Below are positions 8,612-16,747 of a DNA stretch of 64,000 nucleotides, in pieces. The notes under the pieces were generated by a model. The model saw nothing but the letters and a program-made list of their open reading frames with translations, made no database searches and was not told the origin of the DNA. Positions within the stretch are counted from its first letter, which is position 1. Each line of letters begins with the position of its first letter. The position numbers and the translations under genes are program-made. Source of the DNA: Thiodiazotropha sp040793985 (lineage in GTDB: Bacteria > Pseudomonadota > Gammaproteobacteria > Chromatiales > Chromatiaceae); NCBI GenBank assembly GCA_040793985.1, contig JBFNJI010000024.1:186001-250000 (forward strand). Reading direction: 5' to 3'.

Positions 8612-10030
8612 TCATTCCCACTCCGAGTGGACGAAACCCCACTCCGGATGATCCACGCGTTCATAGGTGTGGGCGCCGAAGGCATCGCGTTGCGCCTGAA
8701 TCAGGTTTTGCGGCAGGCGTTCCGTACGGTAGCTATCGAAGTAGTTGAGGCAGGCACTCATCACCGGCACCGGAATCCCGACGACTGTGGAAAAACCGAC
8801 CACCCTTCGCCAAGCCCCCTGCAACCCCAGTAGCTCCCCTCCCAATGCGGGATCGACCATCAGGTTCGGTGGTCTTTGGTTATCTCCATAGGCCTCGCGG
8901 ATGGGATCGAGCAACCTCGCCCTGATAATGCATCCCCCCTTCCATATTCGTGCGATCTCCGCCGGGTCGATCGACCACGCATAACCTTGCGACGCACTCT
9001 GAATCAGATCCAGTCCCTGTGCATAGGCGGTGATCCTCGACGCATAGATTGCGCCATGGAGATCCGCAAGCATGGACTCCCTATCCGCTTCAGCGGTCGT
9101 TGCCGGTCCCTGGAGCAGTCGGGATGCCGCAACCCGCTGCTCCTTCATCGATGAGAGCAGACGTGCATCCACTGCGGCCGCGATACCGGGCACGGCCACA
9201 CCCTGTTCCAGGGCTGCCTGAACGGTCCAACGCCCGGTGCCCTTCTGTCCCGCCTTGTCCATCACCAGGCTCAGCAGCGGTGCACCGGAGTCACTATCCA
9301 GGGTTTTCATCACCTGGGCGGTGAGCTCAACCAGGAACGACTCCATCGGTCCCTGGTTCCACTGCTCGAACAGTGCTGCCATCTCACTTTCGTCGAGTCC
9401 GAGGCCACGACCCATCAGATCGTAGACCTCTGCCAGCAGTTGCATATCCGCATATTCGATGCCGTTATGCACCATCTTGACAAAATGGCCGGCACCGTCC
9501 GGTCCCACATGGGTGACACAGGGCCCCGCCTCGGTCTGGGCAGTGATCGCCTCGAATACCGAACTTACCTCAGCATAGGCTTCCCTTGACCCCCCAGGCA
9601 TCATCGAGGGACCCAGGCGTGCCCCATCCTCACCGCCGGAGATGCCGACACCGACAAAATGGAGCCCTTTGTCGCGAAGATAGCGCTCCCTGCGCCGGGT
9701 ATCCTCGAACCAGGAGTTACCCCCGTCCATGATGATGTCACCAGGCTCCAGGAGCGGAATCAGCCTATCGATCACCTGATCCACCGGATCACCCGCCTTG
9801 ATCATCAGGAGGATGCGTCGCGGCCGTTCCAACATCGCGACGAAGCTTGCCATATCCGGGTCGCCGCCGAACCGCTTATCCCGGTTCGCCGCCAAAAACT
9901 CCGTGATTGTCTCGCTGCGGCGATTCCATACCGCAACCGGAAAACCCTTGTCCTCCATGTTGAGGGCCAGGTTGCGTCCCATGACACCCAATCCGATGAG
10001 GCCGATATGAAACTGCTTCTCTCCAGGCAT
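8612..10030 (-). CDS. gnd: 6-phosphogluconate dehydrogenase, decarboxylating
   Basis: Oxidises 6-phosphogluconate to ribulose-5-phosphate with release of CO2 and NADPH, the last step of the oxidative pentose phosphate branch. The 472-residue protein is the long, classical dimeric type. It has the dinucleotide motif GLGVMGRN at residue 12, the substrate stretch GISGGEDGARLGPSMM, the catalytic lysine region GHFVKMVHNGIEY, and GTGRWTVQAALE in the helical C-terminal domain. It is the third gene of the leftward run zwf, pgl, gnd, 50 bp after pgl, so the three probably share a transcript. Confidence 0.98.
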   Translation of the reverse strand: MPGEKQFHIGLIGLGVMGRNLALNMEDKGFPVAVWNRRSETITEFLAANRDKRFGGDPDMASFVAMLERPRRILLMIKAGDPVDQVIDRLIPLLEPGDIIMDGGNSWFEDTRRRERYLRDKGLHFVGVGISGGEDGARLGPSMMPGGSREAYAEVSSVFEAITAQTEAGPCVTHVGPDGAGHFVKMVHNGIEYADMQLLAEVYDLMGRGLGLDESEMAALFEQWNQGPMESFLVELTAQVMKTLDSDSGAPLLSLVMDKAGQKGTGRWTVQAALEQGVAVPGIAAAVDARLLSSMKEQRVAASRLLQGPATTAEADRESMLADLHGAIYASRITAYAQGLDLIQSASQGYAWSIDPAEIARIWKGGCIIRARLLDPIREAYGDNQRPPNLMVDPALGGELLGLQGAWRRVVGFSTVVGIPVPVMSACLNYFDSYRTERLPQNLIQAQRDAFGAHTYERVDHPEWGFVHSEWE

Positions 10031-10080
10031 TGTCTGTTCCTATCAGTGGTATTCGTGGTTCATTAAGCCTGCAGCCACCG

Positions 10081-10788
10081 CTAAAATCCCAAGCGTTGAT
10101 CCTCAGGCAGCGATCGTGCGGCTTTTGTATCCATCAACCAGTCCCCGCCCAGTGCGAGGGCGGCTGGAACACTTCGGGTTACCAGGGCACTGCGAACCGC
10201 ATCGGCCTTCTCCTCCCCCTGCACCAAAACCAAAAGATTCGTGGCGCTTTGGATCACGGGTGGGGTAATCGTCAAACGCTGCAGCGGCGGTTTGACGGCA
10301 ATTGCCGGCATCACCCGCCGCTGCACTTCATCCATGACCACCGATCCGGGAAATATCGATGCGGTGTGTCCGTCGTCCCCCACACCGAGCAGCAGGATAT
10401 CGATGCGCTGCGGCAGAACCAGTTCGTAGGCCTTCGCCGCCCTGTCGGGATTCTCTTCACCGCACATACGGTAGACGTTCATGCCTTCGGGACGATCGCC
10501 ATCCGGAAACAGGCTGTTCATCACCGAGAAGTAATTACTCTCCGAGGTATTCACCGGCACGCAGCGCTCATCACCGAAATAGAGATTGATGCGGGACCAG
10601 GGAATATCCTTGCATTCAGCCAGGCGTTGATAGACAGGCAGTGGCGTGGCCCCACCCGCCAGCATCAGATGACAACGCGGCGATGACTCCAGCACCTTGT
10701 GGATCTTGCTGGTTATCCAGTGTTCCGCCTGCTCCACAAACTCCACTTCATCGACGATGAAACGCTCCATCAGCTGATCTCCCGCCAT
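10081..10788 (-). CDS. pgl: 6-phosphogluconolactonase
   Basis: Hydrolyses 6-phosphogluconolactone, the product of glucose-6-phosphate dehydrogenase, in the cytoplasm. The 235-residue protein is of the DevB/NagB-fold type, with LMLAGGATPLPVYQRLA near residue 41, the NLYFGDERCVPVNTSESN motif, and the catalytic-site LLGVGDDGHTASIFPG. Its start overlaps the end of zwf by 19 bases, which implies coupled translation. The gene order zwf-pgl-gnd puts all three oxidative pentose phosphate enzymes in one unit. Confidence 0.97.
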   Translation of the reverse strand: MAGDQLMERFIVDEVEFVEQAEHWITSKIHKVLESSPRCHLMLAGGATPLPVYQRLAECKDIPWSRINLYFGDERCVPVNTSESNYFSVMNSLFPDGDRPEGMNVYRMCGEENPDRAAKAYELVLPQRIDILLLGVGDDGHTASIFPGSVVMDEVQRRVMPAIAVKPPLQRLTITPPVIQSATNLLVLVQGEEKADAVRSALVTRSVPAALALGGDWLMDTKAARSLPEDQRLGF

Positions 10789-12344
10789 TGACGACTGTAG
10801 CGTGCCATCAGGTCTTCTGCCTCCGTGGGGCCTTCACCGCCTTCGGCGTAAAATTGAGGCTGCCTTTTTGTCGCCGCTTCCCAACTGCTCAGAATGGGCG
10901 TCACGAAGCGCCAGGCAAACTCCACCTCGTCCCGCCTGGCAAACAGCGTGGCATCGCCTTTTACCGCATCGAGCAGAAGCCGCTCGTAGGCATCCTTGAT
11001 CGGATGGGTGTAGGTATCTGAGTAGCTGAAGTCCATCTCCACCGACCCGACCTCCATCTCGCCACCAGGCTGTTTACTGGAAATCTTCAGCGCCATGCCC
11101 TCATCGGGCTGGATGCGGATGGTCAACACATTCGGCTCGAGATCCTGGCAGACATCGTCACGACCAAACAGGCACAAGGGCACGGGGCGGAATACCACCG
11201 AGACCTCGGTCAGACGCCGTGAAAGATGTTTTCCCACACGAAGAAAGAAGGGGACTCCCTGCCAACGCCAGTTGTCGACAAAGCACCTGATGGCGGCGTA
11301 TGTCGGCGTCCTGGACTGCCGATCCACATTCTCCTCGTCACGGTAGCCGCGATACTGGCCGAAGACCACATTCTCAAACACCTCCTGAGAGGTGAATTGG
11401 CGCAGGGAGCGCAGCACTTCAACCCGTTTGTCGCGAATATCATCGGCTGCGAAGGAGACCGGTGGCTCCATGGCGCAAAGGGAGAGAACCTGAAGCAGGT
11501 GACTCTGTACCATGTCCCGCACCACACCGGTTTTATCGTAGAACCGTCCCCTCCCCTCAACGCCGATCGACTCGGCCGCGGTGATCTGGATATGGTCAAT
11601 ATATTTGCGGTTCCACAGCGGCTCGAATATGGTGTTGCCCAGACGCGCAACCAATATATTCTGTACCGTCTCCTTGCCCAGATAGTGATCGATGCGATAA
11701 ACCTGATCCTCCTGCAACACCTCGGCGACAATCCGGTTCAGGTCGCTCGCCGACTCAAGATCGCGACCGTAGGGCTTTTCCATGATGATCCGGGTCCAGG
11801 GCGTATCCGCACCTCCCGATTGCAACAGACCGGCCTCGCTGAGGCGATGCAGGATAACGGGGGCGGCGGAGGGAGGCGTGGCCAGGTAGAAAAGACGATT
11901 GCCCTCGCTGCCGATCAGCTTCTCCACCTTCTCCAGGCTATTGCGTAGCGCGACATAACCCTCAGGGTCTTCAAAATCACCTTCCACGTAGCTGATACGT
12001 CTGCTGAATTCCTGCCACAGCTTGTTGTCGATTGGCTGGGTTCGGGAGTAGTTCGCAAGGCTGTCCAACAGAAGATCGCGGTATTGATCATCGCTCTTGG
12101 GACTGCGGCTATAGCCTATTGCAGCAAAGCGGTCATCCAGTGCCTCTTCCCGGACCAGGTTATAGAGCGCGGGTATCAGTTTACGCCGGGTCAAATCACC
12201 GGCAGCACCGAAAATCACCAAGACACAGGGCTCCAACCGGTCCGCCTGCAGAAACAGCTCACTCGCGTTAATGCGTTGATGTGATGGAAGATCTGTGACA
12301 GTCATATAACACGCCTTTGGGTTTCTATTATTGTTCTTGTCCAT
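10770..12344 (-). CDS. zwf: Glucose-6-phosphate dehydrogenase
   Basis: Oxidises glucose-6-phosphate to the lactone with NADP, the entry step of the oxidative pentose phosphate pathway. The nucleotide motif GAAGDLTRRKL lies near residue 45 and the active-site signature RIDHYLGKE near 215. At 524 residues it is about 30 longer than E. coli Zwf, mostly at the two ends. An internal ATG at 12305 would remove 13 residues and cannot be excluded. AGGA lies only 4 bases before the ATG at 12344. A perfect 8-bp inverted repeat (12352-12372) sits immediately upstream and may be an operator or a leader hairpin. Confidence 0.96.
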   Translation of the reverse strand: MDKNNNRNPKACYMTVTDLPSHQRINASELFLQADRLEPCVLVIFGAAGDLTRRKLIPALYNLVREEALDDRFAAIGYSRSPKSDDQYRDLLLDSLANYSRTQPIDNKLWQEFSRRISYVEGDFEDPEGYVALRNSLEKVEKLIGSEGNRLFYLATPPSAAPVILHRLSEAGLLQSGGADTPWTRIIMEKPYGRDLESASDLNRIVAEVLQEDQVYRIDHYLGKETVQNILVARLGNTIFEPLWNRKYIDHIQITAAESIGVEGRGRFYDKTGVVRDMVQSHLLQVLSLCAMEPPVSFAADDIRDKRVEVLRSLRQFTSQEVFENVVFGQYRGYRDEENVDRQSRTPTYAAIRCFVDNWRWQGVPFFLRVGKHLSRRLTEVSVVFRPVPLCLFGRDDVCQDLEPNVLTIRIQPDEGMALKISSKQPGGEMEVGSVEMDFSYSDTYTHPIKDAYERLLLDAVKGDATLFARRDEVEFAWRFVTPILSSWEAATKRQPQFYAEGGEGPTEAEDLMARYSRQWREIS

Positions 12345-12351
12345 CTTATCC

Positions 12352-12372
12352 TACGTTTTATGACAAAACGTA
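12352..12372. repeat. Inverted repeat in the zwf leader
   Basis: TACGTTTT at 12352-12359 and AAAACGTA at 12365-12372 are perfect 8-bp arms around the spacer ATGAC. The left arm touches the AGGA ribosome site of zwf. It could be a repressor operator or an mRNA hairpin. It does not match the HexR-type site as I remember it. Confidence 0.6.
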
Positions 12373-12464
12373 CGTGAATTATGCCGATTATTGTGGGTAA
12401 CCTGAAAACACTGTGCAAGACCATGCATATCCCACAATTTCGTAGGAGTTAGTGTAGCTCGCAA

Positions 12465-12494
12465 TTAAAATTATTCCCAAATCCGTTGTATAAT
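12465..12494 (+). promoter_or_regulatory. Sigma-70-type promoter for the NYN gene leader
   Basis: A perfect -10 box TATAAT (12489-12494) lies 18 bases after TTAAAA (12465-12470, 4 of 6 matches to the -35 consensus). Transcription would start near 12501 and give a leader of about 250 bases. Confidence 0.55.
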
Positions 12495-12677
12495 AACCTT
12501 ACAAAAAAAAATAAGACGAATGAAACGATTTTCACTACTCGGGTATCTAAATTAGTTGGTTGGCATTCCATCATTACAGCAATATGGCTACAGATCCGGC
12601 TATATGACCATCGATCATGCAGGTGACTCAATCGAAGTCGTATGGATTGCTCATTGAACCTATCAACAGCAAAACCC

Positions 12678-12731
12678 CGGTGTTTGTTGTCTCATCAATC
12701 AAACCCAAACACTGTTTTTTATTTATTATTT
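12678..12731 (+). terminator. Intrinsic-terminator-like hairpin in the leader
   Basis: Arms CGGTGTTTG (12678-12686) and CAAACACTG (12706-12714) form nine pairs, one of them G-U, around a 19-base loop. TTTTTT and a further T-rich run to 12731 follow. It stands 18 bases before the NYN start codon, as an attenuator would, or it may end a separate small RNA. Confidence 0.55.
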
Positions 12732-12748
12732 GCTTCAGGAATTACACA

Positions 12749-13588
12749 TTGCATCAAGATATCAAGATTGGCGTTTTTGTCGATGCCGAAAATGTTCGTT
12801 ACAACGGTGGATACCAACTGCGCTATGACATCCTGAGGATGTTTGCGGCACGTTATGGAGGCTCACTTCTCAGGCTCAATACCTATATAGCCTTCGACCA
12901 GGAGCGTGCCAAAGAAGACCCTGAGTATCGACGTCGCGCGATGACCTATCAGCAGATGGTCAGAGAATATGGCTGGAAGGTTATAGTAAAGAATGTCCGT
13001 CGCTATACCGATGACGAGGGAAATGTCACCACCAAGGCGAATGCGGACCTGGATATGGCCGTCGATGCCATGTTGCAAGCCGACAAACTCGATCTTCTGC
13101 TGTTGGTCACCGGCGATGGTGATTTTCTGCAAGTCGTCACCGCCCTCCAGGATCGCGGCTGTCGCGTCGAACTGCTCGGTTTTCGTAATGTATCTCAGGA
13201 GTTGCGCCGGCTCGTCGATGACTACTATGCCGGTTTCCTTATCCCCGACCTGCTGCCGATCTCCTATGAACCTCGAAACGAATGGGGTGAGCCGGGTTCC
13301 TGTGTCCGCGGTGTCTGTGCAAAATGGTTTCCCGAAAAAGGCTACGGTTTCTTACGTTTTCTCAAACGCATCGATCCCAATATGTGGATCATCGATCCAC
13401 GCCAGGAGGGTTCCCCATACGAAAGTGTCTTTTGCCACGCCAACGAACTCGCCGATGAGGTTACCGACGAGGTGATGTCGAATCGAGACTCCATACTCGA
13501 ATTCTATATCCAGAAGAGCGACAAAGACGATGGCTTTGTGGCAAACAACGTACGCTTGGTTCCCAGCTATGGCAGCACGGGGCTATAG
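12749..13588 (+). CDS. NYN-domain RNase-like protein with C-terminal cold-shock domain
   Basis: A 279-residue two-domain protein. Residues 1-165 form a NYN/LabA (DUF88, PIN-like) nuclease domain with the expected acidic residues: VFVDAENV (D12, N15), ADLDMAVD (D98-D100) and LVTGDGDF (D123, D125). Residues 188-271 resemble an OB-fold cold-shock domain: AKWFPEKGYGFLRF and later VFCHANEL. The fusion suggests an RNA-binding endonuclease. I start it at TTG 12749 because AGGA lies 8 bases upstream and the fold begins there (IKIGVFVDAEN); a reading from 12617 would cross a terminator-like hairpin. The structured leader hints at control by attenuation. Confidence 0.85.
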   Translation: MHQDIKIGVFVDAENVRYNGGYQLRYDILRMFAARYGGSLLRLNTYIAFDQERAKEDPEYRRRAMTYQQMVREYGWKVIVKNVRRYTDDEGNVTTKANADLDMAVDAMLQADKLDLLLLVTGDGDFLQVVTALQDRGCRVELLGFRNVSQELRRLVDDYYAGFLIPDLLPISYEPRNEWGEPGSCVRGVCAKWFPEKGYGFLRFLKRIDPNMWIIDPRQEGSPYESVFCHANELADEVTDEVMSNRDSILEFYIQKSDKDDGFVANNVRLVPSYGSTGL

Positions 13589-13620
13589 AAACCCCTGACA
13601 TTAGAAGGATAAGTACGTTA

Positions 13621-14193
13621 TCAATGATCGAGGATGACCCGATACCCGACGGTATTCTCTGTGGCACGAATTAAGGTGCCGCCACGCAGGGGATAGCTGC
13701 CCATTTCGCGGTCGGCACAATAGAGTTTCAATGCCTCTTTAATTACCGGAAAGGCAAGTCTATCCCAGGGTATCTGCTGTTCGTCGAACAACCTGACCTC
13801 CAGGCTTTCGTCACCCGCGGCATAGTCGAGGTCGAGAAGCCGGCTGCGGAATAACAGGTAGACCTGATTAATGTGTGGAAGATTGAAGAGGGTGTAAAGC
13901 CCCTCTATCTCCACACGGGCACACGCCTCCTCCAGGGTTTCCCTTGCCGCACCTTGTTGACTGGTCTCACCGTTCTCCATAAATCCAGCCGGCACGGTCC
14001 ATAGACCATAACGAGGCTCGATGGCTCTGCGGCAGAGGAGAATCCGCTGCTCCCACACAGGGATGCAGCCGACTACGATCTTCGGATTCTGATAATGCAC
14101 AGTACAACAGCTTTCGCATACATATCTTGGCCTGTTATCGCCCTCTGGAACCTTAACCCCGACCTCCGACCCGCACTGGCTGCAATACTTCAT
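13621..14193 (-). CDS. Nudix hydrolase with N-terminal zinc ribbon
   Basis: A 190-residue Nudix-family pyrophosphohydrolase. An N-terminal zinc ribbon has CSQCG at residues 4-8 and CESCC at 28-32. The Nudix box follows: GFMENGE, then ARETLEEACARV near residue 83-95; the family's usual glycine after the EE pair is replaced by cysteine. Catalytic glutamates are kept. The arrangement is like NADH pyrophosphatase NudC but shorter, so the substrate is uncertain. It converges with the NYN gene and diverges from ppx, 247 bp away. Confidence 0.88.
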   Translation of the reverse strand: MKYCSQCGSEVGVKVPEGDNRPRYVCESCCTVHYQNPKIVVGCIPVWEQRILLCRRAIEPRYGLWTVPAGFMENGETSQQGAARETLEEACARVEIEGLYTLFNLPHINQVYLLFRSRLLDLDYAAGDESLEVRLFDEQQIPWDRLAFPVIKEALKLYCADREMGSYPLRGGTLIRATENTVGYRVILDH

Positions 14194-14256
14194 TCTTCAG
14201 AACCTATCGACTTGGCAGACAATATTGCCTGCAGTTGTTGAAACCCGCTCCAGCAG

Positions 14257-14300
14257 TCTATCATTCCCGGGCCTGTACTCATTTGTTTGTCAATGATAGA
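14257..14300. repeat. Inverted repeat between Nudix gene and ppx
   Basis: TCTATCATT (14257-14265) and AATGATAGA (14292-14300) are perfect 9-bp arms 26 bases apart in the divergent promoter region. They could form two half-sites or a long hairpin. No Pho-box is evident nearby. Confidence 0.5.
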
Positions 14301-14440
14301 GCCATGCAGGAACCTGCCACAGCCCGCCCACGCTGCCCGTATACACCTCGTGACCGACAGTCAAATGTACGACAACAGGCTGGCGGTATTGATTCCTGAT
14401 ATGATGTCGCGCTCATTGAATTACGGAGTCAAAAAAGAAG

Positions 14441-15952
14441 ATGACTGAACAGACCACGGAGGTCAATCTCGATGAGGCTATCGCCGCGATTGACCTCGGT
14501 TCGAACAGCTTTCACCTGATAGTTGCACGGGTCATTGAAGGCCATTTACAGATCATCGACAGGATGAAAGAGATGGTAAGACTGGGTGAGGGCCTGACCG
14601 GAGACAAACATCTCGAACCCCTGGTTGCCGAACGCGCCCTTGAGTGTCTACGCAGATATGGGCAGCGACTGCGTCCCCTGCCGGCGGCGAACATCCGCGT
14701 TGTCGGCACCAACACCATGCGCCAGATCCACCCTGACGACGACTTCCACGCGCAGGCCGAAAAGGCGCTGCTGCATCCCATCGAGATAATCGCAGGACGC
14801 GAAGAGGCACGACTTATCTATCTTGGCGTCGCCCATGGGCTCGCCGCCGGGGATGAAAAGCGCCTGGTTGTGGATATAGGCGGCGGCAGTACCGAGTTGA
14901 TCATCGGCCAGGGTTACGAACCCCATGAACGGGAGAGTCTGCACATGGGCTGTGTCAGTATCAGCCGCAGGTTCTTCGCCGACGGCAAGATCACCCCACA
15001 GGCAATGCGCGATGCAGAGCTTGCCTGCAGCCTGGAGATCCGACCGGTAAGGTATGAATTCAGGGATGGGGACTGGACAAGGGCAATCGGTAGCTCGGGC
15101 AGTATAAAATCGATCGGTAACACCATCCTGCAACAGGGTTGGAGTGATACCGGTATCTGTGGCGAATCCCTGGAACGTCTAAAGCGTACATTGATCGATG
15201 CAGGTAGCGTCGACAAAGCCGCGTTGAAAGGGGTATCCGATGCAAGAAAGCCGGTATTTGCCGGAGGCCTTGCCGTACTCTCGGCGATCTTCGATCAGGT
15301 CGGCATCGAGCACATGGAAGTCTCCACCGAGGCGCTACGGGAAGGCTTAATCTACGACATGGTCGGACGCAATCAGCAGGAGGATGCCCGTGAGCGCACG
15401 CTCAAGACCCTGATGCGTCGCTACGATGTGGACCGTAAACAGGTCGAACGCGTGGAGTCGACGGCCCTGGCGCTCCTGGAACAGGCGAAAAGGAGCTGGA
15501 ATCTCCAGGAACCGCGCCACCTCGCAATGCTTTCCTGGGCTGCCAAGGTGCATGAAATCGGACTCACGGTTTCCCATAGCCAGTTTCAAAAACACGGCGC
15601 CTACCTGTTGGAGAAATCCGATCTCTCCGGTTTCTCGCTACAGGAGCAGAAGGTCCTGGCTGCCATGATCAGGGGGCATAGACGAAAATTCCCCAGTGAT
15701 GTGTTCGAGGCCCTGCCGAACGAGGTGGTGAACTGTACCAAGCAGCTCTGCATCCTGCTTCGACTCTCGATCCTGAGCCATCGTGCAAGGTCGTCCGTCG
15801 CCAAGCCCATACCTCGACTCGAGGTGGAAGAGAATAGAATATCCCTGGTATTTCCCGAGGAGTGGATCACCCAACACCCACTGACCCGCAAGGAGCTGGA
15901 GCAAGAGGCCGAGTACCTGGGGACAGGGGGCTATCTGCTAAGATTCTCCTGA
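14441..15952 (+). CDS. ppx: Exopolyphosphatase, Ppx/GppA family
   Basis: Removes terminal phosphates from polyphosphate or from pppGpp. The 503-residue protein has the actin-like ATPase fold: AIDLGSNSFHLIV (residues 16-28), GREEARLIY, and the phosphate-binding VDIGGGSTELI near 147. The C-terminal half is the HD-like helical domain, with SWAAKVHEIG and IRGHRRKFP. Length matches Ppx (about 500-513) rather than shorter single-domain forms. No ppk lies nearby. The last 22 bases overlap the convergent SCO gene. GGAGTCAAAAAAG precedes the ATG. Confidence 0.95.
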   Translation: MTEQTTEVNLDEAIAAIDLGSNSFHLIVARVIEGHLQIIDRMKEMVRLGEGLTGDKHLEPLVAERALECLRRYGQRLRPLPAANIRVVGTNTMRQIHPDDDFHAQAEKALLHPIEIIAGREEARLIYLGVAHGLAAGDEKRLVVDIGGGSTELIIGQGYEPHERESLHMGCVSISRRFFADGKITPQAMRDAELACSLEIRPVRYEFRDGDWTRAIGSSGSIKSIGNTILQQGWSDTGICGESLERLKRTLIDAGSVDKAALKGVSDARKPVFAGGLAVLSAIFDQVGIEHMEVSTEALREGLIYDMVGRNQQEDARERTLKTLMRRYDVDRKQVERVESTALALLEQAKRSWNLQEPRHLAMLSWAAKVHEIGLTVSHSQFQKHGAYLLEKSDLSGFSLQEQKVLAAMIRGHRRKFPSDVFEALPNEVVNCTKQLCILLRLSILSHRARSSVAKPIPRLEVEENRISLVFPEEWITQHPLTRKELEQEAEYLGTGGYLLRFS

Positions 15953-16551
15953 AACAGCGGGCGTAACGCCCCCAGCAACTCCTCGACACTGGTGCCGTGA
16001 GGCATCTTGCGTATCAACTTGCCCTGTTTATCGATGATATAGGTATCTGCCGTGTGGTCGACGACATAGGGGGCATCAGCACGCTTTTCGACAATGCGAT
16101 AGGCAGCCCCGTAGCGTCCAACGATTTCGTCAATGTCAGGCTTACTTCCGGTGAGTCCTATGAATGATGGATGAAAATACTCAACATACTCCTTCAGCCG
16201 CTGGGGTGTGTCGCGCTCGGGATCGACGCTTATAAACAGCGGTTGAACCTGAAGACGTTCGACGACATCCATCTCGGACAGGGTCGATGCAATCAGGGCA
16301 AGATTGGTTGGACAGATATCCGGGCACCAGGTATAGCCGAAATAGAGGAGCACGATCTTGTCGCGATAATCACTCAGGCTGATCGGCCCGCGATCTGAAA
16401 TTAGGGAAAAATCACCCCCTGAAGGCTGTGGGGCGAGGCCTTGGATGCTTGTCGCATGCCCATCGCCTGCTTCGTATTGCCAAAAGAAGAGCATCCAGAT
16501 GAGTATCCCGGCCGCCACTAGGATGGCGATGTAGAGAGCTGTTTTTTGCAT
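15931..16551 (-). CDS. SCO1/SenC family copper chaperone
   Basis: A 206-residue membrane-anchored thioredoxin-fold protein that delivers copper to the CuA site of cytochrome oxidase or acts as a thiol reductase. It has an N-terminal helix (about residues 5-24), the copper motif C76-P-D-I-C80-P in YFGYTWCPDICPTN, ISVDPERDTP, and the third ligand histidine in VVDHTADTYIID near residue 166. All three copper ligands are present. It is separate from the oxidase cluster at the left end of the window. The 3' end overlaps ppx tail to tail. Confidence 0.95.
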   Translation of the reverse strand: MQKTALYIAILVAAGILIWMLFFWQYEAGDGHATSIQGLAPQPSGGDFSLISDRGPISLSDYRDKIVLLYFGYTWCPDICPTNLALIASTLSEMDVVERLQVQPLFISVDPERDTPQRLKEYVEYFHPSFIGLTGSKPDIDEIVGRYGAAYRIVEKRADAPYVVDHTADTYIIDKQGKLIRKMPHGTSVEELLGALRPLFQENLSR

Positions 16552-16583
16552 TCCAAAATCTATTGCCGAAATCTGGCAGCGAT

Positions 16584-16614
16584 ACGGGCCCCAGGCCCGT
16601 TATAACGATATAAC
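16584..16614. repeat. Two adjacent palindromes upstream of the SCO gene
   Basis: ACGGGCC and GGCCCGT (16584-16600) form a 7-bp hairpin with a CCA loop. It abuts GTTATA-ACGA-TATAAC (16599-16614), which also contains the palindrome CGTTATAACG. They lie 33-63 bp before the SCO start, where a metal-responsive operator might be expected. Confidence 0.5.
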
Positions 16615-16747
16615 GCGAAGGACGCCATACTGACCAGATCAAGTTGTTGACAGGGGACTATCCTGCATGGAGTTAACGGGACAAGCATTGATATAATGCA
16701 AATCGTTGCAACTTTCTCCGCTGTCAGACCCTAACCGGGTAAATGAC

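Larger units (their letters stand above)
12345..12748. other. AT-rich 404-bp intergenic leader region
   Basis: The gap between zwf (leftward) and the NYN/cold-shock gene (rightward) has no convincing gene. It holds the zwf inverted repeat, a sigma-70-type promoter reading right (12465-12494), and an intrinsic-terminator-like hairpin with a U-rich tail (12678-12731) ending just before the NYN start. An open reading frame could run in from 12617, but it crosses the hairpin and has no family resemblance, so I treat the stretch as untranslated leader or a separate small RNA. Confidence 0.6.

Noticed and set aside
12514..12555. Short leader peptide frame (about 11 codons) after the NYN promoter
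   Set aside because: It has no good ribosome site and no run of one regulatory amino acid, so it could be chance.
12617..12748. N-terminal extension of the NYN gene
   Set aside because: The extra 44 residues cross a terminator-like hairpin and have no match to the domain; TTG at 12749 has a well-spaced ribosome site and matches the start of the fold.
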